Positions 20,639-30,452 of a stretch of DNA of 32,827 nucleotides are shown in pieces. Position 1 is the first letter of the stretch. Each line of letters starts with the position of its first letter. The notes below the pieces were generated by a model. It had not been told where the DNA came from and made no database searches. It saw only the letters and a program-made list of their open reading frames with translations. This DNA is from Dinochytrium kinnereticum. Lineage: Eukaryota; Chytridiomycota; Chytridiomycetes; Chytridiales; Chytridiaceae. The stretch lies in NCBI GenBank assembly GCA_027604005.1, contig JADGJT010000258.1, positions 1,636-34,462 on the forward strand. The letters run 5' to 3'. The translations under genes and the position numbers were made by a program.

Positions 20639-20750
20639 TGAATCTGTACCATATCTTATTCGTTGTAAAAAGTCAGTCACTTCTATCAAATACACTCTCC
20701 GTGCATACTATTTCTTCTGCTATTATTTTTTTGACATACAACTTTCGGAG

Positions 20751-21901
20751 ATGGAACTCGGAACACACTGCAAGATTCTGGATTGCAAGAGACTGGGTAA
20801 TAATCAAATCATACACCGGCTGGTGGGGGCTGATAAAGTCGTCATGAAGACTTCCTTCCGTTCAGATGCAACGGCTGCGACGCTACATTCTGGTTCGAAG
20901 GCATGTGGTCGAATAGCACTAAATTCACCCATTATTAGCCTTGACCATCGACTGCCACAAAACCATTTGTGTCAAAGCTGGAATGACCAGCAAGTGAGAT
21001 CTTCTGACCTTCCGCACCCGCTCCTATTAACAAATGTGTATGTGATGGATTGGTTCTTTGAACAGAACATTTCTGAATTGTCTGAAGTAGTCTCAACGAA
21101 AGTGGAATGCCAAGCTGCCGATTGCGGTGCAAAAGAGAAGATAACATCTTCATGCATAAGTTGTGGAAAGGCCTTTTGCCTAAGGTTGATTACCGGTTTT
21201 ACTTGATATTTAATGAAGCGATCAGGCACCGTCATGCGCCAGACCACGACTGCGAACGAGTAAAGAAGCAGGAGGAGGCGGCCGCGTCCAATAGGACGAA
21301 CATTAAGGAATTCCTCAACCAGCGATTCCCAAGCAACTCACAACAAAAATCTACAGCTGCCCCGCCTCTACCCGCTCGCAAGGTTGCAAAGCTGAATCCC
21401 AAGATCGAGCTCATGAAAATGAAATCGAAGGCAAAAGTAAACGTATTGTACTTCTTATTCGTGCTGAATTTATCAAGGGAGAATCGAGCGTTCCTCAAGA
21501 AAGTAGAATATATCTTCGAGTGTATCTTCCCCAGCCAGAGGCTAAGGAAGAGAGTGTTCCGTTTTTTTTCCACAAGGTCTGTGATTACAAAAGCGCGTTA
21601 AACATAAATCCAACTTAAACAGGATTGGACTGTGGGCAGAATTGTAGATAAGGTAGCGGCTAGTGTGGGGATGGAGAATGTCAATAACAAGTCCATCCCT
21701 GAGAGGGTAAGGTATTAAAGCACGTCTGCCTCAGTAACACCTCCTTTCTGCTAGATGCTGAGCCTGCACCCCGTCAACGGCGACGATGGTCCCTCCCCAG
21801 CTTTCCCCATGTCGTCGACGCTCAGCGAGTTGATATCGTCCAGCGGCGGTGCGTTGCAAAGCGGCAGCTGCATTGCCCTTTGGAGGGGAGCCGCTAAATA
21901 A
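20751..21901 (+). CDS. ZFAND1/Cuz1-type protein with two AN1 zinc fingers and a ubiquitin-like C-terminus
   Basis: Eight exons: 20751-20796, 20850-20892, 20939-20993, 21066-21184, 21226-21436, 21478-21576, 21623-21706 and 21755-21901. They total 804 nt (267 residues). ZFAND1 and yeast Cuz1 bring Cdc48/p97 and the proteasome to damaged proteins and stress granules, notably under arsenite. First AN1 finger: ligands C7, C12, C22, C25, C30, H33, H39, C41. Second: C63, C68, C78, C81, C86, H89, H95, C97. Both show the full C-x4-C-x9-C-x2-C-x4-C-x2-H-x5-H-x-C spacing. The C-terminal half (RIYLRVYLP, DWTVGRIVDKVA, then LHPVNG and GGALQSG) follows the ubiquitin-like module. Exon 6 begins after 21477, because only that acceptor joins GESSVPQESRIYL in frame. 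The gene ends 140 bases before the large STAND gene. Confidence 0.93.
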
Positions 21902-22041
21902 ATCCTTAAATCCTTGTAACACTCCAACCTGTTGAACCTTCCCGACCTCACCCTTGCACTCACTCAACTCACATCACCCGTTAACTACCCCGCGATCGCA
22001 CCTGGCCCTCGCTTGCGACTGCCAACGTTGACGTTGCAAGC

Positions 22042-25000
22042 ATGGGAAATAGCACCAGCACGCCCCAGCCGCTGCTCTACCACGGCTTTGATTCGCTGCC
22101 GTCAAGGGACCTTCGTCCAGCCTTCACTCAGCTGCTGCTTGCCGCTGCCGTTGCACGATCGTCCAGGAGAACTTACTACTCTGGTAGAGCAACTTCTCTT
22201 TTAAATGGTCTTCTTGCCGCCTCGGAATTCCCTGATGTTAATGGGGCACCGGACGAGACTTCTGGCGCGAGCAAAGACACTGACGACGAGACCGAGGATG
22301 ACGGTATTGGCCCGGATTCTGATGATGAGGCGGTGGCTATACCCAGTGGTGTCACACCTGCAGACTCACCAAAGAGGCCCACGTCCATCTCCATGGAAAC
22401 GGGGCGATCAGCTATTCCTCATGATCTCAAGGACCTCGCCAACAGGGTTTTGAAAGGAGATCTCTCTGATGCCATCCTCAGGCTGCTTGATCGTACCGCT
22501 GTCAAGATATTCTTCAGTAGTACTGCTTCAGGTGAGGGTTTGCTGATAATAAGCTTTGTAATTCTGAATGACGCACGCTATTTCTCCACTTGTATTAGAT
22601 ACTGAATGGGAACGGAATGCTCTGGCTAGGGATGTATGGCCATTCCTCGCGCGCTTTTGTAAAGCTCTGGATCTAGACTTTGAGGTCATTGACCTGTAAG
22701 TTGTGGCAGGTCTTGCGGAAAGTGGTTGAATTTTTTTTTATCCAGGAACTTTAACTCCTTTGATCCTAATGTTCATGAAAACCAAGAATTCACCGTGAGT
22801 GTTTGATCGCAGAACTGACTCAACGTTTTGATGCTAAAGTTCACATAGCGCTCACTGAATCTCCTTCTTAACTGCATTGAAACCTCGGCTGGTCCCAGTG
22901 TTTTCTCCTTCCTTGGTAAATTAATGGCACTAATTTGAGTCTCATGCAATTTCTAGGCGACATGTACGGATCACCTTGCCTCCCTAGTGTGCTTGCAGAG
23001 GCGGATTTCCTCGCCATATCAGCCCATCTAAAGGGTAATAATCGCTCTCGAGATGTGACGGAGCTCCTAGAAGTATGGTATGTAAAGGATGACAATGCCG
23101 TGCCCCCCATCTACAACCTTCGATCTATTGCCTCCATCATGCCTGCCTATGCGTCTACCCAGGACCCTGAGGCCAGAGCTGAGGCTACTGCCGTTTGGCA
23201 AGAAACAAGAAATCGCCTGGCATCCCTATTGAGGGGAGGCTCCATTGCGTTAGGAGAAGAGGGGCTTAAGCGCAAGTACGGAAGGTCTTTAACTGAAGAG
23301 CATCTTGCGGCTGCCTACCCCCATCGTACCGGAAACGAGCCAGACAAGTTCTACGGATTTCAGTAAGTGGAGAGAACAAATCGCTTTCTCTAAATTTTTG
23401 ATACATAGACGAACCCTACTCGATATCAAGCGAAAGTATATTGACAACGCTCCCGTTGCGTCCCGCTATATTGACCTCATCAACAACCAGATTGATAAGG
23501 ATGCGGTACAGGAACTCGCCCGCATGCGTGCAAAGATAAAGGCGAACCGTTTCTACGCCGTTCCTTGGAGGGTTGATCCGATGGGTTTATCGCCTGACGC
23601 AGACAGGAGCCACGGGACCTATATTAAGTCCTTTTGTGACGACGTTACGAGGATCTTTTCAGAGAGCATTTTGAGGCATTATGCAGCTAAGCCTTTCATT
23701 AGGGACTGGGACCCAGTTGCAGCCGAGGTGCTAAGGCATCATGTCATTGTTAAAAGAGAGTGTATGGGATTCGTGAAGAGGGAGGTGATCGTTGATGCTG
23801 TAGTTGATTTCCTAAATAACCCCGAAGAAGCCGTGTTGGTTTTGTACGGTGTGTGCCAGCTTTTATCTTCCTTTTTCACGGAGAATATCATCTCATTTGT
23901 TCTCCCTATACTAGCTGCGAAACCGTTTTGACTTGTTTTTCTTAGGCCCCTCCGGTATCGGTAAGACAGCACTGCTGTCCCACGCTGCTGAGCACGTGTT
24001 TTCTCAGCAAAGATCCACCTCCCTCGTTGTCCGTCTGATTGGAACATCTCCCGAATCCTCTGACAGCCGATCTCTCCTGCGTTCTATCTGCTCACAGCTG
24101 GCAAGAGTGTACGGATTTATTGAATTACGCGATCGAATCTCTGAAGTAGTTGGAGAGCAAGATGGGTCGAGCAACGATGATGTGGAGGGAATATTGGGCA
24201 ACTTAGAGCTTTGGCCTCCGTCCTCATATGAGAGTTTGAAACTGGCTTTCCAGGTCGTCCTCAGCCTTGCATCCCCTGAGCGTCCTATTACTTTGGTAAG
24301 AGCAATTACAACCTGTGTTTTTACGTCTACGTCGAAGGGTTACTTACTTTTCCATTGCAGATTTTGGACGCCCTGGACGAGTTGGCTCAGTCAGACGACG
24401 CTCGCGATCTCGAGTGGCTCCCAGAGACCCTCCCTCCCTTTGTAAAGCTCATCGTTTCGTCGTCGCCTTCATCGAGGAACAATCCTACCCTCGCCAACAT
24501 GCGTGTTCTTTACCCGGAAGGACCAGAGGCCAAATACCTGGAGATCGCCGTGCTGACCGACTCTGAGACTGAAGGCATCTTAAAGACCTTACAGGAGAGG
24601 GATGACCGAAAGCTGACGGATGAGCAGCAGAAGCATGTGCTATCAAAGTGCCTTGCCTCCCGAATGCCCCTATATATTCACGCGGCTTGGTCTCTGATTG
24701 CAAAGCTTTGGACGAGTGAGGGAGTTGGCTTGAGGATGGCGAATGAACTTTTAGGAGCCGAGACTACTGTTGGGTTGTTTGAAGAGGTGCTAGATAGGAT
24801 TGAGGAGAAGCTTGGGAGGGTATTCGTGTCTCGGGCTGTTGGTTATCTTACCGCTGCAAAGAGGGGATTGAGCAGAAGAGAACTCGAGGATATATTGTCA
24901 TGCGATGAAGACGTTTTGACGGATGTTTACAAGGTGCGTTGGTTTGTCAAAAGCTGTGATTAAACGAAATGCATGCATGTACCTTTAGGCCCTTGACCCT

Positions 25001-28000
25001 CCCATTAGGCGTATCCCTCCGATCCTCATCATCAAGCTTCTTGAAGAGCTTGGGTCCTCAATAGAAGAGAAACAAATCGACGGCGTACATGCCCTCTTTT
25101 GGTTAGTTCAAATTAAAATGAACGTTTTGCTGTTAGTGCTAACCCTATCTAGGTCGCACCGCCAATACCACCGCGTTGCTGAGGATCGATATCTCTACCG
25201 CGAACGCCACATTGCAATCCACGCAGCCCTCGCTGACTACTGGGACGGCAAGTGGTCGAAAACTCCGAAGCAATATGTAGAGCCCGCGACTGGCACGGCT
25301 CGTGCCTCCCTCCGCTACATAACCGAGCAATCCCTACTTATTGCTGGAAGGCCCAATACCCGACGCCTCTCATCTCTAGTTTGGCATCAGCTCGAGGCTG
25401 GGGTGACTGGATACCAAGATGCCGTCAAAACTCTGCAAGATATCTCTCATATTGGTGCGGCTTTAGATGCTGGCCTTCTCTGGGATCTCTTGTCTTCCTA
25501 CCGTGCTGCCTTAGCTAAGGATTCCGCGGAGGGACTGCTCTTGCCGCAGCTTATTGATTACTACAGGTTCCTCTTGTCGAATGCGACCATCCTTGGTGCA
25601 GATCCAAGGCAGTTTATCCCCGTCGCTGTGAACCTTTACCAGGGCTCAGTTGTCGCAGATGATGCGCGAAAGTGGATTACTGGTGCTGCGCCTGGTCTCT
25701 GCTGGGCGGAATGGTCTAACAGACCTCTTGCTAGGGGAGAGCCCATCGCGACTCTTCGTGGGACGGATGGAGGTGGAGGAAGGGGAGAAACCTTTTTGGT
25801 CACTGGGAGGGACACCTATGGGGAAAAGGTTGCTCTTGTTGGAGTCCGATCATCCGATGGTGCGCGTGTAGGCGCTCTCTACGATACTGCAGAGATCAAG
25901 GCGGCCACAACTGGCGGCGGTATCTCACGACTTTTGGCAAAGAAGGTTTTACCGTCTGCCGCTGATAGCGACGAGGAGGGGTGCCCTCTTGTCTGTTGCT
26001 TCTCTAGGGATGGAGCCCAGCTTGCCATTGCCTCGAGATCGATTTTGGTTGTCGATGCTGCGACATTAAACCGACGTGGTATTGGGGTTGACCCCGAGCT
26101 TCCTGAGGGTGATGTGTTTACCGCTATTGCCTGGACAAAAGAGAATGGATGCATCGTTACCGCATCAGATGGTGCGGAACCTGGTCGTATCGTCCTGTGG
26201 GACGCGGACTCATACGCCTTGCTCCGTGTAATCAAGGCTCAGTACCCTCGTCAACCGATCGCGTCATCTTTCCGGACGATGGGTTTCTGGGACGAGTACC
26301 GATCTCTGTTTATTCTGCTAGATGTTGACGAGTTGGCAGAGGATGCAGAGTCTGGCTTGTTTTTACAGTATATTCCTAGCGTTCCTCATGTCGATCCACC
26401 ACCAGACGGGCCCTCTCGGTTCGCTCTGGCGCATAGGGCCCCTTGTGTCCTCATCGCTGCAGATGACGGGAAGGGTTACGTGTTGATTGATTTCAAGGCC
26501 AAGAAGCCCATCGCTCGTCTTTCTATGGATGTGGACCACGTCCGTCAGGTCGCGTTGTCCGCTGATGGGATGAAGGTCGCAGTGATCCCTACGGATAGCA
26601 AAGTTATAGCCATCTACGGTCTCCAGGCCGTGGAGAATCCAGGGAAGGGTGAAGGGGCTTCGAGTGGGCAATATGTCTTTCTTGGTACAGTGATTGGGCT
26701 GGACCCCTCTATCAACCCCGACGCTTCCAACAATTCTTGCGTGTTTTCGCGGTCTGGGAATACGATCTTGACAGATGGGCCCGGGGATACTGTGCGTGTC
26801 TGGGATATGATGGAGCTTGGGGATCACTCAACTTTAAAGTTTAACTCGGTGCTTCCTAACCTGCCTCAGGGTCTCACCCCTGTTAACAGCCTGTCAGTCT
26901 CTCATCCTGTTGGTTGGGCTATAACGGAGGGGCCTACCGCTATCTCCCTCGCTGACGCAGTGGGTAGGAACCGCGTTCGAACGCACTACGTCCGCTCGAC
27001 CCGTCGCAAGGTCGGGTTCTCCAGAAAAGACATTGTTCTCGGTATCGCGTCTCACGCTACAAAGCCCCTACTTGCAGCCGTGACAGACGTCGGTAACGTC
27101 ACACTCTTTACCGCCGATAGGATGCCTGATGAACCGGGAACATGGGTTGGCGCACTGTGGACCTCTACTTTTGGAAAGAGCAAGCTCGATGATGGGCGTG
27201 TCATGGCCTTCAATGTTAGGGAGGCCGGGACTCAGGCTGGTGCCTCCTGCATCACCTTCTTGAACCAATTTGTCAACCCTAACCCCCCACATTCGGCTGG
27301 TGGCCCGGCAACATCGCCGGGAGGTAACGCTGAAGTGATCGTGTTTGCCACTGGTCACGAGGACGGGTCGGTATCCATCTGGGAGTGGGCACCTGGAACT
27401 GACCCGCTGGATCTATCGCCGGTGGTCACGCTGCGCCTAAATGCTGGTCGCATAACCTCATTGACGGCTTCAAATTTTGCTAGTGCTTCACCTGGTAACC
27501 GTCTCGCTGTGACTGTAGACGATACCGCCGTTCTTGTGTGGGACGGAGCGAACGATGACCCTGAGTCTGCAATTATCCTTATCCCGCCTACTGACAGCGG
27601 TGATGATGATCGGCTCTCTTCAGCCATGTCCCCAGTGTCCCGACTCAGTGTTCAGTCTAGGAACGCTGTTGTTCCGTGGAATTTGGATAGGCCTTGCGCT
27701 GTCGCGTTCTCAAGGACAAAGGAGCTTCTTCTCGCGACTGGATCTATTCAAGGCACCGTGATCATCTGGAACGTAGAGTCAAAGGTTAGGAGGGTTCTCC
27801 TTACTCCGTCCAGCATGGACGCCAGACCTGCCCCCATTATGTGCCTTGGTTGGTCTTCCGATGACGCAGCCATTGTGTCGGTTTCCGAGGACAAGCGGGT
27901 GTGCATTCACAACACTGTAACAGGGGACCTTGTCTGGGTGCATTCCCTTTGGATGGTCTCCGCGAGGTTGAACGTCGCGTCTCTCGCGGCGGGTGGGAGG

Positions 28001-29937
28001 CAGCTCTCACTTGTCGATCATGATGGAGAGCTGATCGTTATCCAGCTGCATGGAGACTGGCCCACCGGGGCTACGGCCGCAAAGGCCACCGCCTCTGGTC
28101 AGACTACTGTACCTGCAGCAAACGCTCACCCCTCCACGAGGCTCCTGATCGCTGATCTATTTCCTAAGCCCCCCGAGCCGGACTTTACCGATCTTCACGA
28201 ATGGGACCCGTCGGTGTCGGTTCGTATTGTCAGGAGAAGGACTGAGAGAAATACGAGGTCTTGCAGCGGGTGGGAGAAGACGACTGGGTCAGGATCCCAT
28301 GGTCATGTTGGTCTCATTCGAATGACCGATGGCTTGCCTCGAGGAACCTATGAGGTTTTGTGTGAGGTTGATATCCCCGCTGTTCCACCCCCGCAAGGTG
28401 ATGAGGTGTCTCGACACCCCACTTACGTCCCATTGAAGTTCGTCTGCGGTGTTGAGGATGGCATGACGGAGGAGGATTTCGCTATTTTTGGGGCCGAGGA
28501 TCCCGAGCTTCAAGGATTGAGGGGTTTCACACGATTCTTCCCAGTGGAGGAACAGATTTCCCTCGCTGGAAGAGGCGTTGTTACCCTCCACCTTGGCTAC
28601 GTCAAGGCCTCGTGCAAGCTGAACTCGTGCTGCATCGATTTGAAGCGGATACCCGGGAATGGCGAGCCGTTCTCCTTTGGTGAAGTTCACGTGAGTTTCC
28701 TCCAATACATCTCCAAAATACTAATCATCCTCAATCACAATTCTCTCACAACCATCCAAAGTTCATCCCCGTCGACCCCCGTCTTTACCGTCCCGAATAT
28801 GAACCGCCAATGGAGCTCGCTTCTTCCTTCGAGTCCCTCGTCCAGAACTTTGACACCTTTGAAGAAAGCCATCGTCGTCGTGGTGAATCCCTCAGCCAAA
28901 CACTTGCTGAGAATCCCCCTGACCTCTCTGCGCACGCCAACCGTGGCAGCACCGCCGAAAATCCAGACGAGCCCGCAAAGCCCGAGGACGGCTCGACATG
29001 GGTCGCCCAGGGTGAGGAGGAGGCCTCCGCCGCTGTGGCTAAGCGCAAGACACGTATGTCCATGTTCCAGCCCCTTGCTGGGGTTGTTGGTGGTATCCTT
29101 GGAGCGGTGATACCAGCCGCCAGTCCCTCTGAGCCTTCAAAACCCTTCTCGATTGAGGATGTTCAGAGGGAGATGGAGCTTGCCCGTGTTAAGGCCAGGC
29201 TTGAGGCTAAGCTTTTGGAGGAGGAGGAGGACGAGAGAATTGCGATCGAAGAGACGAGGGAGAGGGAGAGACTCGCTAGGAAGGTTGCTGAGCAGAAGGC
29301 GCAGCGGATCAGGGAGTATGGAGAGGATGATTATGAGTGGGACGAGGAAATGGAAGGGGATGATATGGATGCGGATGAGGTTGCTAGGAGGGTTCAGGAG
29401 GCGGAGGCGGCCCTGCAACGCATCGAGAGCTCCTTAGAAATGTCATCGTCCCGGGACGAGGAGGAGCCCTTGACGGAAGGGCATGGCAAGGAGGTCGGTA
29501 CCGAGGACGAGGTGACAGCCGTGGAGAGCGTTGTCAAGACTGAGATGGGTGGCAAGGAAGAAGCTGAAGGCGAGGAGGTTGAGACGGCAGTCTCTTATAA
29601 AGCTGACGTCGAGACGGTCCCGGTTGCTGTAATGGAGGTCAAGGAGGTCTCGCTTGCTCCCACAAAAGTGGTAGAGGTCGAAGTTTCTGCGCCGAAGGTA
29701 GAGGAAACCCCGGTTGCCTCTACCGAGGTTAAGAAGGAGATGGCTGATGCCCTGGAGGTGGAAGTCGTGTCAGCTGCAATTGAGAGGCTTGAGATCGCGG
29801 CGCCTCAGATGACGCTTGCTGCCATGTCCTGTTACTCCTGCTCTTGCTCTAACGAAGGTGCCGATTCAGTGGCAATGTGCTATTCAGCATTATGCCCAAA
29901 GACGCACAAAGGAGGAGTGGTGCAGCTTATTAAATGA
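22042..29937 (+). CDS. Large NACHT-WD40 STAND NTPase (NWD1/TEP1-like), potential N-myristoylated receptor-like protein
   Basis: Eleven exons: 22042-22531, 22599-22695, 22746-22794, 22849-22915, 22957-23362, 23409-23848, 23946-24295, 24361-24933, 24989-25101, 25153-28690 and 28762-29937. They total 7299 nt (2432 residues). Domains in order: MGNSTS start (fits the N-myristoylation pattern MGxxxS/T); acidic linker (about 80-110); DUF4062-like domain from about 153 (VKIFFSSTASDTEWERNAL...DFEVIDL), as in NWD1/TEP1; ITLxxDALDEL-type NACHT ATPase with Walker A GPSGIGKTAL (517-526) and Walker B ITLILDALDEL (631-641); winged-helix/linker region ending FWSHRQYHRVAEDRYL (about 861-876); WD40-like repeats about 1090-1860 (VRVWD about 1408, VSIWEW about 1601, VLVWDG about 1655, VIIWNVES about 1731, VCIHNTVTGDLVW about 1778); a beta-rich domain about 1876-2040 (GTYEVLCEVDIP); coiled coil about 2177-2238; acidic tail and Cys-rich end (SCYSCSCS). 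STAND proteins are ligand-switched signalling ATPases; the trigger and output here are unknown. The last exon could hold a further unnoticed intron. Confidence 0.88.
23946..24390 (+). other. NACHT ATPase core: Walker A and Walker B coding segments
   Basis: Exon 7 opens inside the P-loop (Gly codon split with exon 6; PSGIGKTAL) and ends ...RPITL at 24295. Exon 8 opens ILDALDELAQSDD at 24361. The hydrophobic run plus D-x-x-D-E of Walker B is thus split by an intron between two intact halves. Both motifs keep the residues needed for nucleotide binding and hydrolysis. Confidence 0.9.
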
Positions 29938-30452
29938 TGACCTCACTGGATTTATTTTTTTTTCTCCTTTCTTTCGTATGTGCTTTCTCTTTTTCATTTC
30001 CACCTTTTTTTACGGCTTCACTATTTCTTCCTCGCTTCTCTTTCAACACGACTTTGGCTCATTTGGCTCTTGAACTCCCCTTCTGTTACTTGCTGTTTTA
30101 TTTTGTTTTTTGTTTTTTGCTAGACTGTTGTTATTGGGCGTGAAGCCCGTCTAAAGATGCTTCCCACCTGTCCCCAACTTCCCCTTTCACTCCTTCTGAT
30201 CATTTCCCCGCCCCCTGGCGTGACCATCCATGGCCAAACGTTGCAGTCGTTAATCGCCATCCACAACCACGTTGATCCCAAGCGGAGGTGGTTACTTCGC
30301 ATGTTTCCTTGAGGTCGTCGTGAGACATCCAGCCCATTTGACGGCGGTTTTGCGGGTTTGCAGATCTCGGTTGTCGGTATTAATTGTTGATCGATCGAAT
30401 CTGAAAACGAACCCAACCACTTTCAACCAAGTTTTGAGAACGGAAGAAAGGG
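29938..30452. other. Intergenic region between the STAND gene and the zinc-cluster gene
   Basis: 515 bases. The first 190 are T/C-rich (TTTTTTTTCTCC, TTTTGTTTTTTG), typical of a 3' end. The remainder is mixed and leads into the transcription factor start. No gene or RNA recognised. Confidence 0.5.

Noticed and set aside
28810..29937. A separate gene starting at ATG 28810
   Set aside because: The exon from 28762 joins in phase to the long WD40 exon with good GTGAGT and CAAAG sites; no room for a promoter or terminator between them.
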